Below are positions 9,801 through 20,720 of a stretch of 64,000 nucleotides of DNA, piece by piece (position 1 is the stretch's first letter; each line of letters starts with the position of its first letter). The notes beneath the pieces are model-generated. The model was not told where the DNA came from. It saw only the letters and a program-made list of their open reading frames with translations, and ran no database searches. Location: contig CM042539.1 of the NCBI GenBank assembly GCA_023630585.1, positions 21,412,255-21,476,254 on the forward strand. Reading direction: 5' to 3'. Origin of the DNA: Cranoglanis bouderius (taxonomy: Eukaryota > Chordata > Actinopteri > Siluriformes > Cranoglanididae). Made by a program: the position numbers and the translations under genes.

Positions 9801-10649
9801 ACTGATACTGAATGAAAACATAATATTCAAAGTAAAATATTCCTGAACTTTATTACAAAAATAAACAGTACTGACTGTACCATGAAAATGTACTGTACTT
9901 TAAAAAAATCAAATAAATATTTATATGTATTAACTATTAATAAATATTAAAGTAGATAAAATATATACATCCATACTGAAGCAAAAAGGAACACTTGAAA
10001 TATCAAATAAAAATAGAAGCATCCAAAATGAATCAAAAAACTCTTCAAATAACACAACAAAATTTGTCAGTGATAGTTATTATTTCGCCTCTAGAGGCCG
10101 CTCTCGTATTGTATAATGACAGCAGACTCTACTCAGCCGCTCCTGCAACAGACACAACCGGGAAAAACTGTCGGTGTGGATTTTTGCAGCTAACCGATCT
10201 CTACAATCTCTACATCAGGTTGCTATCTATAGCCCTAGCCATTTTTTTGGGTGAGGATCCTGCGTTCTCCAAAGTGTCTTTTTTTTTTTTTGTGTCTAGT
10301 TTTAGAGGCCGACACAGATGAACGAAGTCAGACATGTTTGTGGTATTAGCACCGGTGTGTGGTACTCACTCCACTATACTCCACTGTAATGTTCACTAGC
10401 AGTTAGTGTCGCAACTTACCGGAAATTTGAAGTCATACCTTACACCACATCTAACAGGCTAGCTGCTCTCCTAACAACATATTTAGGAGAAGCATATTTT
10501 TGAGTCCCTGTAGCCTATCCTGATTCAAGATCAAGTGGAAGCTACTTTTTCAGAGGACGAAGTGTGGGCTTGATTAAGTTACAATGTTTATTACACCTCA
10601 AGTAATATAAGCTGTATTTTATGTTGAATAGCCTACTTTATTATGCAGC

Positions 10650-10880
10650 ACCATGTCGGTTCTGTCTTCATCGGTAGATGTTGGTGGACGTCCACTTCTC
10701 GGTCAGTCCGCAACACTTCCAGTCTTTTTGAATTTGTTAATAAGTTTGGCAACAGTGTCGTGTGTGATGTGCTTGCCATGTTTCCTGTTAAAGTCCATCA
10801 CAACCTTTGACAGCTTCCTGAACCTGCCATGAAAATGATTTCAATATTTTCTTCTTTTGTCAAAGGGATTCTTCATAAAA
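10650..10880 (-). mobile_element. Mariner-like fragment, second copy
   Basis: Closely matches the coding part of the element at 7930-8845: ggtggacgtccacttctcgg and ccagtctttttgaatttgtt appear in both. It extends further into the transposase start region (ccatgtttcctgttaaagtc). Ends are missing. Confidence 0.6.
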
Positions 10881-10902
10881 AAAAATAAAAAAATAATATA
10901 TT

Positions 10903-12292
10903 AGCCAATTAGCCATTTTCCCTCCCCGGTGTCATGTGACTTGTTAGTGTTACAAGGTCTCAGGTGTGAATGGGGAGCAGGTGTGTTAAGTTTGATGTTA
11001 TCGCTCTCACACTCTCTCATACTGGTCACTGGAAGTTCAACATGGCACCTCATGGCAAAGAACTCTCTGAGGATCTGAAAAAAAGAATTGTTGCTCTACA
11101 TAAAGATGGCCTAGGCTATAAGAAGATTGCCAACACCCTGAAACTGAGCACGGTGGCCAAGACCATACAGCGGTTTAACAGGACAGGTTCCACTCAGAAC
11201 AGGCCTCTCCATGGTCGACCAAAGAAGTTGAGTGCACGTGCACAGCCTCATATCCAGAGGTTGGCTTTGCAGAATAGTCATATGAGTGCTGCCAGCATTG
11301 CTGCAGAGGTTGAAGGGGTGGGGGGTCAGCCTGTCAGTGCTCAGACCATACGCCGCACACTGCATCAAATTGGTCTGCATGGCTGTCGTCCCAGAAGGAA
11401 GCCTCTTCTAAAGATGATGTACAAGAAAGCCCGCAAACAGTTTGCTGAAGACAAGCAGACTAAGGACATGGATTACTGGAATCATGTCCTGTGGTCTGAT
11501 GAGACCAAGATAAACTTATTTGGTTCAGATGGTGTCAAGCGTGTGTGGCGGCAACCAGGTGAGGAGTACAAAGACAAGTGTGTCTTGCCTACAGTCAAGC
11601 ATGGTGGTGGGAGTGTCATGGTCTGGGGCTGCATGAGTGCTGCCGGCACTGGGGAGCTACAGTTCATTGAGGGAACCATGAATGCCAACATGTACTGTGA
11701 CATACTGAAGTAGGTCCCTTCGGAAACTGGGCCGCAGGGCAGTATTCCAATATGATAACGACCCCAAACACACCTCCAAGACGACCACTGCCTTGCTAAA
11801 GAAGCTGAGGGTAAAGGTGATGGACTGGCCAAGCATGTCTCCAGACCTAAATTCTATTGAGCATCTGTGGGGCATCCTCAAATGGAAGGTGGAGGAGCGC
11901 AAGGCCTCTAACATCCACCAGCTCTGTGATGTCGTCATGGAGGAGTGGAAGAGGACTCCAGTGGCAACCTGTGAAGCTCTGGTGAACTCCATGCCCAACA
12001 GGGTTAAGGCAGTGCTGGAAAATAATGGTGGCCACACAAAATATTGACACTTTGGGCCCAATTTGGACATTTTCACTTAGGGGTGTACTCACTTTTGCTG
12101 CCAGCGGTTTAGACATTAATGGCTGTGTGTTGAGTTATTTTGAGAGGACAGCAAATTTACACTGTTATACAAGCTGTACACTCACTACTTTACATTGTAG
12201 CAAAGTGTCATTTATTCATTGTTGTACCATGAAAAGATATAATAAAATATTTACAAAAATGTGAGGGGTGTACTCACTTTTGTGAGATACTG
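10903..12292 (+). mobile_element. Tc1-like transposon, family A, left end missing
   Basis: Family A is defined by roughly 240-bp terminal repeats beginning CAGTATCTCACAAAAGTGAG. This copy starts abruptly inside the element at ccaattagccattttccctc, so the whole left terminal repeat is gone; the right repeat is complete and ends at 12292 followed by TA. It carries the longest readable transposase of this family in the window. Confidence 0.88.
11042..12047 (+). pseudogene. Tc1 family A transposase, frameshifted
   Basis: Starts MAPHGKELSEDLKKRIVALH and shows the paired-like DNA-binding region (GYKKIANTLKLS, RFNRTGSTQNRP, GRPKKLSARAQ), the first catalytic Asp in LWSDETK, and after a break the second Asp in the FQYDNDPKH region and the catalytic Glu in SPDLNSIEHLW, ending GGHTKY. 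Two lesions are visible against the copies at 34123 and 59816: loss of six bases (Cys-Ser after KLS) and a small deletion near 11708 that creates a stop and shifts the frame until about 11793. The protein would be a nuclear DD34E transposase of about 340 residues; here it is inactive. Confidence 0.88.
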
Positions 12293-12925
12293 TATATACT
12301 CCAATATATTTTCTCCGAACACCCAGTGTTCCTGGGAATAAGGAGGAATAGTGGAGCACTGTTTTATGCAATGGTTGCCTGAGTGCAAGCTGAAATCTAA
12401 GCTGTTCTTGAATTGAACTGAATTGAGATTTTGATTTAATAAGATTTGTTTGAGCTACACTGTACAGATGCATTTTATACGCAAGCATTTCCCTTCAGAA
12501 TTTTCCTCTAGGTGACTCTTGAATGTACGACACAACGTAATTCATGTATTTGTGTGTCATGCAGTGATGTTTAATAAACTTGAACTTGAACAACATGATT
12601 AATGATAGTGATATCGCATAGCAATGTTAATCTAAAATGAATGGACAAAGGGTTGGAAGTTTTCCAAGGATGTTGCTTTGTCAATATTTTTTTTTAACTG
12701 TAGGACTGCATCCTCCCTCAGATTAATCCCTGGTTGTACTGCAAAAGTGACCGTTCGTGTGACGTAGGTGTTTGGTCCTTCCGATTCACGAGGGGCAATT
12801 GTCGAGGGCATGTCTAAAACAGTATGATATAACCAACTTAGTGGCTTGTTTTTCTCCAAATGGAATTAACACGTGTCAGCTTTTGCTTTGCGATTTGCAA
12901 CACTGTTTGTTTCTCTCTCTGTTAG

Positions 12926-13072
12926 ACAGAAGAATGTATGGACAACTTTGACTTTCCAATGGCAAAGATGTTCTGTCAGCGCGCCCTGGACATTGAACCT
13001 ACCAACCTGACCATTCTGGACATGCTAGGAAACATCTGTGCTGAGCTGGGGGACATGGATAACGCCAAACAA
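12926..13072 (+). CDS. Acl4-like TPR protein, exon 3
   Basis: Encodes residues 58-106, from TEECMDNFDFPMAKMFCQRA to LGDMDNAKQ. This is a classic TPR helix pair: AKMFCQRALDIEPTN followed by TILDMLGNICAELGDMDNAK. The acceptor is gttag. The exon ends CAA|ATATCCTTT, a U12-type AT-AC donor rather than GT; reading onward instead gives a non-TPR tail and a stop. Phase 0. Confidence 0.85.
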
Positions 13073-13499
13073 ATATCCTTTAGCTTGAGATGGAAATTGT
13101 CCAAACACACTTGGACCATATGGAAAGAAATTTTAAGTGATGCTATCTGTGTGGAGGTGTGTGTGGTTCAGTGATACCCAGAGTGAAGCCAGTTGGATTT
13201 CTGCCACAAGTACAATTTTAGATTATTGTAATTCTGTTAATTCATTATGGTTCAGTCATATCACAATAATGTTTTGAAGAATGATTATATATTTTTTTTA
13301 CTTGTACCTGTCTCTTTGGTCTGGGCATAGCATTTTAATTTCGGAGCTTAATTATCATCAAATGTCTGCTCAACGAATCATTTCTAATGTGTATAGGTCA
13401 TTCAGGAATGCAACATGACAGGGCAGGCTGTTATAATAAAACAATCAACAATGGGTTGGTGCGATGCCATGATACGTCACAAATTTTAGCTGTTTATAG

Positions 13500-14640
13500 T
13501 TGAATTTAATGTTAGCAGTTGGTTCCTGTTATCACTTGCATTATAGCAGCTCTAAACAGACATTCCCTCACAAGCCTCTCTTTTTTCTCTCTCTTTAAAC
13601 CACAAATTTCAAAGTACTCTGTTCTGAAGGCTTTCTTGTATGGAAAGCCTTAGTTACAGCTATACCTAGGCCTGTCACGATAATTACATTATCGACTTAT
13701 CGTACGGTATATGGACATGACCTCAATCATTTTTGCTGACCTCGTATCGCCCATTGTGTTTATATGCGTGTTTGTTTACATAAGAATGAATGTTACCAAC
13801 ATTTTAGCCATTCGTGCTGCTTCTGTCCTTTCGTCTGCTCTAGGGCTGTCGAATTAAAATTAAAACCTCGAATATCTGTTGAATTTAAGATGAAAATGCG
13901 CATTCAAATGCAAAAGCTGTGTACATTCAAATTTAAGATGTGTATCAAGCACTAGCGCCGATTTCAGTTGACATACTGTTGAAAAAATGATGCAATTAAT
14001 TGACACACAAATATTAACAATGCACTAACAATGTTTTATGAAGAAGAAAAATCTAGAAAAAATAGTTCTAGTGTTTCAAATAATCCAATCCTAGTCAATA
14101 ATGTCGGAGATTGTGCCGCTTAAGTTGCATGAGCTGAAGCACCCAAACGCATCCTATACACATATGAGATTAATCAGACACATACACAACATAAACCTAA
14201 TATTACAACTCGCTTCTGAACAAAATGACTCGAATGCACAAGTGTAGTTGAACTTAAGTAAGGCGCTAGGTAGAATGGAAAGTCACGCTGTGAAGACGCT
14301 CTTTCCGTAACAACACACTAAAACACGGACAATGAATAACTAAAGCATAAAGAATACACAATATTCACGAAGCTTTAAAAGAATTGAAAGAATTCTTCAA
14401 AGAATTCTTCAGGGTGTACCTGCATTATTATGCTATTATATTATCATTATATCAGTGGCATAAAATGGTCTTAAAATTACAATAATATTGTTTAGCGCAA
14501 TTATTTCTGGGACAATATATTGTCCAATGAAAGTAGTTATCATGACAGGCCTAGCTATACCTCTGACTGTTACAAAGCATTGACACTGGAGAATCCTTCC
14601 ACAAATACCAAATAACCATCTTGCAGAAAATGGCACCATA
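13500..14640 (+). repeat. 'GTTCCTGTTATC' family repeat, copy 2, split by hAT element
   Basis: The left part (13525-13658: gttcctgttatcacttgca, ccctcacaagcctctc, ctctgttctgaagg) and right part (14562-14640: ctgttacaaagcattgacactggag) together rebuild one copy of the dispersed repeat. The 887-bp hAT element sits between them. Confidence 0.65.
13667..14553. mobile_element. hAT non-autonomous element, 887 bp, with 8-bp target duplication
   Basis: Terminal inverted repeats are TAGGCCTGTCACGATAA at 13667 and the complement of TAGGCCTGTCATGATAA ending at 14553, one mismatch in 17. The identical 8-bp flanks GCTATACC at 13659-13666 and 14554-14561 are the target duplication; 8 bp is diagnostic of hAT. 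A second hAT-like start, TAGGGCTGTCGAATTAAAAT at about 13841, lies inside. No transposase frame is present. Confidence 0.9.
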
Positions 14641-14651
14641 TCAACAATATA

Positions 14652-15227
14652 CAGTATCTCACAAAAGTGAGTACACCCCTCACATTTTTGTAAATATTTT
14701 ATTATATCTTTTCATGGGACAACACTGAAGAAATTACACTTTGCTACAATGTAAAGTAGTGAGTGTACAGCTTGTATAACAGTGTAAATTTGCTGTCCCC
14801 TCAAAATAATTCAACACACAGCCATTAATGTCTAAACCGCTGGCAACAAAAGTGAGTACACCCCTAAGTGAAAATGTCCAAATTGGGCCCAATTAGCCAT
14901 TTTCCCTCCCCGGTTCAACATGGCACCTCATGGCAAAGAACTCTCTGAGGATCTGAAAAAAAGAATTGTTGCTCTACGTAAAGATGGCCTAGGCTATAAG
15001 AAGATTGCCAACACCCTGAAACTGAGCTGCAGCACGGTGGCCAAGACCATACAGCGGTTTAACAGGACAGGTTCCACTCAGAACAGGCCTCGCCATGGTC
15101 GACCAAAGAAGTTGAGTGCACGTGCTCAGCATCATATCCAGAGGTTGGCTTCAGTGTTGTCCCATGAAAAGATATAATAAAATATTTACAAAAATGTGAG
15201 GGGTGTACTCACTTTTGTGAGATACTG
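14652..15227 (+). mobile_element. Tc1 family A, internally deleted 576-bp copy
   Basis: Flanked by TA on both sides (14650-14651, 15228-15229). The left terminal repeat is whole; the right one keeps only its outer 75 bases. Between them lies only the first part of the transposase. The outermost 32 bases of both ends pair. This is a deletion derivative that could still have been moved by a transposase acting in trans. Confidence 0.88.
14920..15177 (+). pseudogene. Tc1 family A transposase, N-terminal 80 residues only
   Basis: Reads MAPHGKELSEDLKKRIVALR through GRPKKLSARAQHHIQRLA, keeping the whole first helix-turn-helix and the Cys-Ser lost in the copy at 11042, then runs into the terminal repeat and stops. 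The catalytic domain is absent. It could at most bind terminal repeats. Confidence 0.8.
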
Positions 15228-15316
15228 TAAGTCCACCGTATAAGTCTCTTTTTACTATGAAAATGCTAACGTATTAGAGCAAAGTAATTTAAACCTGTGG
15301 CCTACAGCCTGCGGTT

Positions 15317-15561
15317 AGGGCGGCTGTGGCTCGGGTGGTAGAGCGGGTTGTCCACAAATCGCAGGATTGGCGGCTCGATCCCCGGCCCACGTGCCTCCAC
15401 AAGCCAAAGTGTACTTGGGCAAGACACTGAACCCCAAGTTGCTCCCAATGGCAGGCTAGTGCCATGGATGTGTGAACAGGTGAATGAGAAACAGTGTAAA
15501 GCGTTTTGTAGAACCGCTAATATTAAAAGGTGCTATATAATTGCAGACCATTTACCATTTA
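15317..15561 (+). mobile_element. tRNA-derived SINE
   Basis: RNA polymerase III promoter boxes are visible: box A tggctcgggtggtagagcgg at 15327-15346 and box B GGCTCGATCCC at 15372-15382. The body (ttgggcaagacactgaaccc, cccaatggcaggctagtgcc, gtgtaaagcg) and tail (gcagaccatttaccattta) are typical of a widespread fish SINE. Located inside the U12 intron. Confidence 0.85.
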
Positions 15562-16403
15562 AACCTGTGATTTGTGGTCAAACCTACGGTCAGAACTATG
15601 GTGCACCTTCTGACCAATCCGAATCTAGAATTCAGCAGCACTCTGGTATAATAAACCCTAACTGGTATGTTTATATTTGAATAGCTCTTCTATTGAAGAA
15701 TGAGTGGACTTATGCTAGATAAATAGATAGATCTAATGAACTTGAGTATATATTAGAGCTGAATGATGTGAACAAAAAATAGCCTCATACAATCATACAA
15801 TGCATCTCTACAAATAAACATTGCTATTGCGATATGCTTATAAGCCTTGCAATATATTAAACCAATGCACTTAACCTGAGATGTGTCAGGCTTGTGAGTG
15901 ACCGTGCATTTGACCAAATAGTTTTTATGGCAATGCTAGAATTTGTCTAAACACTCACAGAAAACTTATATGGAGTCTCCGAAAGGTCAGAATGCTCACA
16001 GAATACGCTAAAATAATGGTAGTTTGTCAGACAGCTCATTTTTGTTTAGCAGGATTGATCTATATTATGCAGCACTATTATGAATGCACTGAATGCTATG
16101 AAAATGACCATGATCCAAGCAGTAATGCAACGAGTAGCGTTCAGAATGGGACGGCATTTATATTGAGAGTGCAGATGCTATAAAGTGTAGATGCTACAAA
16201 ATTGCACTGCCTGAAAGGAACATGAGGTAATTATAATATTTTGAGGTCTTGTGTTTAATATCTCTCTATATAATATAGCCAACTCCATGCATGACTTCTT
16301 ATCAGTTCATTAAAAAGTTTTGTCTGTCACTGACCACAGTTAAACATTTCTTTTTGAGTGATTTAAGTTTGTTGGGGTGTGTGTGATTATTGAAAGCGTT
16401 TAG
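15562..16403. other. Intronic stretch without recognised features
   Basis: AT-rich sequence between the SINE and the U12 branch site. Nothing recognised. Confidence 0.5.
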
Positions 16404-16421
16404 CCCTTAACAGCAGCGTAC

Positions 16422-16571
16422 GTATTTCTGAAAGCAGTGGAACTGAGTCCAGAGGAAGGCCACAGCAAGTATATGTACCTGGGTCAGATTCACACAGGTG
16501 CCGAGGCTGTGCAATACTTTAGCAAAGGCACTGAAGTCATGCTCAAAGACATAGACAAGCAAGTCCAAGAG
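16422..16571 (+). CDS. Acl4-like TPR protein, exon 4
   Basis: Encodes residues 107-156, VFLKAVELSPEEGHSKYMYL through VMLKDIDKQVQE. VFLKAVELSPEEGHSKYMYLGQI completes one TPR and opens the next; AVQYFSKGTEVMLKD is the following helix. Entered through the AC acceptor in phase 0, leaves by GAG|GTACGT in phase 0. Confidence 0.87.
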
Positions 16572-17100
16572 GTACGTATCAAGGTGACTTTTGTGTGATA
16601 AAATCTGACTTTGTCTATTGATGTTCCCATTACTTTGCATTACTTTAATCATTAACTGAATAAATAATATATTGTTAGTGCACAGTAGGGACTTACAACT
16701 GTAATATTAAGATAACAGAGATGCTCTGATTTACCATCTAAACACACACTCGTCTTTAAGAATAAATTGAAAAATATCACAAAAAATATCACCTAATGTT
16801 CTCTGGGAAAGTATTGTAGAGTGTGTGTGCAGTGTATGGCTGGTGGAATATACTGCATCAGGAGATCAGCAAGGTACATGGTGATAAACAATTTTAGGAT
16901 TTAAACTTCATAAACAGGACATTATAATCAACATGAAACTCAATAAGCAGCCAAGGTAGATTTAATAAAACTGGGAAAATGTACTTGTAGAGCCCCGGTG
17001 TATGAGGGTGTGGAGGAAGATTTGAGAGACAGGAGGAATCCTAACTGAGCTCTGGGCTCACTATTATTCAGACCGCAATTTTCAGTGCTTCTTGGTGGGT

Positions 17101-17102
<2 letters not shown>

Positions 17103-17144
<42 letters not shown>
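17103..17144. repeat. (GT)n microsatellite
   Basis: About 20 uninterrupted GT units. Confidence 0.95.
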
Positions 17145-17147
<3 letters not shown>

Positions 17148-19644
17148 AAGCTCTACCAAGCGGTCTCGCACTCTGTGTCTCTCTCACTCACGGGTTACTG
17201 GAGTCACGGAAAGCCCAAACAGACAAATTAAGTAGACTGGGGGTAAACCGACTCAGGCGAGAATCATCACACGTTACCTGCCGGTTCGGCCCACCTCCTC
17301 TCCGTCCACAGCTGACGCTCGACCACACCCCCGCCGCCCCACAGTACTGTACTGACTTCCTGGTGAGGACACCTACTGCGTTCTGAACTAGCTGAAATAT
17401 TTGGTTATGTTTCTTAAAGAGATCCATGGAAATTAAAACATAAACCAGCAACTAGAGTTGTAAACCAAGGTGGTTTACAGTAGCTTTTGGTTTCACAGAA
17501 TAGCCGTCAAGCTCCAGGAAAAAATCAATCTTGCTGTGAGCAAGCATCAGTATTTCTGTTTTATCAAATGTAGGAGAAAGCTATTTCTATTCATATAAGC
17601 CTTTATGTTGTTTACACAGTCTTCCATTTGGTGTGCTACTGAATCTGGTTGGACTGACAAAAATAATTGTGTATCACCAGTTTTGAAGTGAAAACCAACA
17701 CTATGTTTGATGTTTCTACATTTCCAAAGGGCTAGATGTAAAGGATGTAAAAAAAGGGGCCTAAAATACAGCCTAGTGGCACACCATATTGCACTTTTTG
17801 TAAATGAGTGATAAAATGATATGATGAATGAATGAATGATAAAAGAATGATTAATGATGCAGCCCCAAGTCGTAATTCATCCTGATATAGGTAAATGGAT
17901 ATATAATACATGTATCATGTTATTCAGCTCTATTGCTGTTGCTTTTGTGCTAATCGCCCTCTCACCAACCCTGTTTAGGATATACAGTAGATTGCACAAT
18001 ATTGGGCCAAACTAGTTTTAGCACGGTTTGTGTAGCTCTTGCTTTGCATTGCATAAAATAATGTAGAAATTGCATTAGGTAAGTGCTGTCAACCTAAAAG
18101 GAGGGATGCTACAGTCACTGCACAAAACCTGTACCTCTGCTTTTCAACTGTCATCTGAATTAATATTATATTTACAATTTTAAGCAGAACAGTAAAAAAA
18201 AAAAAGAAAGTTCTATCACAGTATCTGATTTTCGCACACATACAGAATTTCTACTTTGTGATTGAATTTTGTGCTAAAGAATATCTAGATTGTTTGAAAT
18301 CCCGTCATTTTAGTAAATCTAGTAAATTATAGTAAATGTCTCTGATTTCTAATCATGTTTTGTGATATGTGTTAAACTGCAATAGTGAATAGTTTACAGG
18401 AGTATTTACTATTTACACAAGAAATGTGCTATTCATAAAATCTAGTAATGCAGAAAGAATTTCATTTTCAAATTTATTTATTTCAATCACGCACACAAAT
18501 TTAATATTAATGACTTGGAAGAAAGCAGTCCAAAACAAATCCTTAAATTAAGACAAATAATATTGGCTATTCAATTAGGACAAAAGAAATGGCACCATGG
18601 AAAAGGAGTTTTAGTGTGTGTCTGTGGTAGCCAACAAGCTGCAATGGCTGAGTGGCATTACTGGAATATTTAGTATACACTATGCTTTTTGTCATCACAC
18701 ACACAGTACTGTGCAAAAGTTTTAGGCAGTTGTGAAAAAATGCTGTAAAGTAAGAATGCTATCAAAAATAGACATGTCAATAGTTTATATTTATCAATTA
18801 ACAAAATGCAAAGTGAGTGAACAGAAGAAAAATCTACATCAAAACAATATTTGGTGTGACCACCCTTTGCCCTCAAAACAGCATCAATTCTTCTAGGTAG
18901 ACTTGCTCACAGTTTTTGAAGGAACTTGGCAGGTATGTTGGCCCAAACATCTTGGATAACTAACCACAGTTCTTCTGTGAATTTAGGCAGCCTCAGTTGC
19001 TTCTCTCTTTTCATGTAATCCCAGACAGACTCGATGATGTTGAGATCAGGGCTCTGTGGGGGCCATACCATCACTTCCAGGACTCCTTGTTCTTCTTTAC
19101 ACTGAAAATAGTTCTTAATGACTTTCGCTGTATGCTTGGGGTCGTTGTCATGCTGCAGATTAAATTTGGGGCCAATCAGATGCCTCTCTGATGGTATTGC
19201 ATGATGGATAAGTATCTGCCTGTACTTCACAGCATTGATGAGACCATTAATTCTGACCAAATCCCCAACTCCATTTGCAGAAATGCAGCCCCAAACTCGC
19301 AAGGAACCTCCACCATGCTTCACTGTTGCCTGCAGACACTCATTCGTGTACCGCTCTCCAGCCCTTCGGCAAACTACCGGCCTTCTGCTACAATCAAATT
19401 TGTCAAATTTTGACTCATCTGTCCAGAGCACTTGCTGCCATTTTTCTGCACCCCAGTTCCTGTGTTTTCGTGCATAGTTGAGTCACTTGGCCCTGTTTCC
19501 ACGTCGGCGGTATGGCTTTTTGGCCGCAAGTCTTCCATGAAGGCCACTTCTGACCAGAATTCTCTGGACAGTAGATGGGTGTACCCAGTGTCCCACTGGT
19601 TTCTGCCAGGTCTGAGCTGATGGGACTGCTGGACATCTTCCAAT

Positions 19645-19964
19645 CAGGGCCGTTTCTAGGCATAGGCAAACTAGGCGGTCACCTAGGGTGCCACCAGCTT
19701 GGGGGCGCCAATAAGTACCAATAGGAAACATTTACATTTACGGTATTTGGCAGATGCCCTTATCCAGAGCGACTTACATTGATCTCATTTATACATCTGA
19801 GCAGTTGAGAGCCTTGCTCAAGGGCCCAACAGTGGTAGCTTGGTGGTGCTTTGAACTCATGACCTTCTGATCAGTAGCCCAACGTCTTAACCACTGAGCT
19901 ACCACTGCCGCTGAAACCAATCGGAATCTTGCCTAGGGCACCAAAATGGCCAGAAACGGCCCTG
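19645..19964. mobile_element. hAT MITE, 320 bp, inside Tc1 family B and holding a SINE
   Basis: Ends CAGGGCCGTTTCTAG (19645) and the complement of CAGGGCCGTTTCTGG (to 19964) are inverted repeats, extended inward by cctaggg/gcacc motifs. Identical 8-bp flanks CTTCCAAT at 19637-19644 and 19965-19972 are the hAT target duplication. The interior is mostly a reversed SINE (19729-19913). Confidence 0.9.
19729..19913 (-). mobile_element. tRNA-derived SINE, third nesting level
   Basis: On the minus strand it reads cagtggtagctcagtggtta (box A region), then ggtcatgagttcaaag (box B region), then gttgggcccttgagcaaggc and tcgctctggataagggcatc, ending in tgtaaatg. This is the tRNA-derived SINE type also found at 56767. 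Confidence 0.85.
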
Positions 19965-20622
19965 CTTCCAATTGCGAATGGAAGTAAGCCTGATGTGTCT
20001 TTCATCTGCTGCATTAAGTTTCCTTGGCAGACCACTGCATCTACGGTTCTCAGTGTTGCCCATTTCTTTGTGCTTCTTCAAAAGAGCTTGGACAGCACAT
20101 CTGGAAACCCCTGTCTGCCTTGACATTTCTGCCTGGGAGAGACCTTGCTGATGAGTATAACTACCTTCTGCCTTGTTGCTGTGCTCAGTCTTGCCATGAT
20201 GTATGACTTTTGACAGTAAACTGTCTTCAGCAACCTCACCTTGTTAGCTGAGTTTGGCTGTTCCTCACCCAGTTTTATTCCTCTTACACAGCTGTTTCTG
20301 TTTCAGTTAATGATTGTGTTTCAACCTACATATTGAATTGATGATCATTAGCACCTGTTTGGTATAATTGTTTAATTGTACACCTGACTATATGCCTACA
20401 AAATCCGTGACTTTGTGCAAATGTACCTAGAAGAATTAGAAGAATTGATGCTGTTTAGAGGGCAAAGGGTCGTCACACCAAATATTGATTTGATGTAGAT
20501 TTTTCTTCATTCACTCACTTTGCATTTTGTTAATTGATAAATATAAACTATTAACATGTCTATTTTTGAAAGCATTCTTACTTTACAGCATTTTTTCACA
20601 ACTGCCTAAAACTTTTGCACAG

Positions 20623-20627
<5 letters not shown>

Positions 20628-20718
<91 letters not shown>
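20628..20718. repeat. (GT)n microsatellite, about 45 units
   Basis: One of the longest dinucleotide runs in the window, lying exactly between two Tc1 ends. Confidence 0.97.
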
Positions 20719-20719
<1 letters not shown>

Positions 20720-20720
20720 C

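Larger units (their letters stand above)
9366..12925 (+). other. Intron 2 of the TPR gene
   Basis: A 3.6-kb GT-AG intron containing possible hAT remnants (9715-9800), a mariner fragment (10650-10880) and a Tc1-like copy (10903-12292). The remaining parts, 9801-10640 and 12295-12925, are AT-rich; I recognise nothing certain in them. Confidence 0.7.
13073..16421 (+). other. U12-type AT-AC intron 3 of the TPR gene
   Basis: The intron opens with ATATCCTTT at 13073, a full match to the U12 5' splice-site consensus, and closes with AC at 16420-16421. The branch-site match CCCTTAAC is at 16404-16411, its branch A 11 bases before the intron end, inside the tight spacing U12 introns need. Joining CAA to GTA gives the uninterrupted TPR sequence DNAKQ-VFLKAVELSP. 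U12 introns are removed by the minor spliceosome (U11, U12, U4atac, U6atac). The 3.3-kb intron also contains an old repeat copy, an 887-bp hAT element, a deleted Tc1 copy and a SINE. Confidence 0.85.
18907..20205 (-). pseudogene. Tc1 family B transposase, split and frameshifted
   Basis: On the minus strand, an N-terminal piece (MSRQTGVSRCAVQALLKKHK, NTENRRCSGLPRKLNAADER) is cut off by the hAT element. After it come HPSTVQRILVRSGLHGRLAAKKP, then LWTDESKFDKFDCSRRPVV with the first catalytic Asp, LQHDNDPKHTAKV with the second, and SPDLNIIESVWDYMK with the Glu, ending PAKFLQKL and a stop at 18907. Besides the insertion, frame changes occur near 19430-19480. It is inactive. Confidence 0.85.
18704..20627 (-). 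mobile_element. Tc1-like transposon, family B, carrying a nested hAT
   Basis: Terminal inverted repeats CAGTACTGTGCAAAAGTTTT at 18704 and the complement ending at 20627 continue inward as aggcagttgtgaaaaaatgc on both sides. The transposase lies on the minus strand between them and is split by a 320-bp hAT element at 19645-19964. Without that insertion the element is about 1.6 kb, the normal size. Both ends run into CA/GT repeats, so the TA target is obscured. Confidence 0.9.

Noticed and set aside
9995..10321. 108-residue frame in intron 2
   Set aside because: Low-complexity start, no family likeness, lies in repeat-like sequence, and the neighbouring exons join in phase without it.
13073..13174. 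Read-through of exon 3 into ISFSLRWKLSKHTWTIWKEI as the true C-terminus
   Set aside because: The peptide loses TPR character exactly at ATATCCTTT, while joining to 16422 restores it.
15327..15400. A functional tRNA gene at the box A/box B sequence
   Set aside because: The flanking body and tail are those of a SINE and the cloverleaf is not intact.
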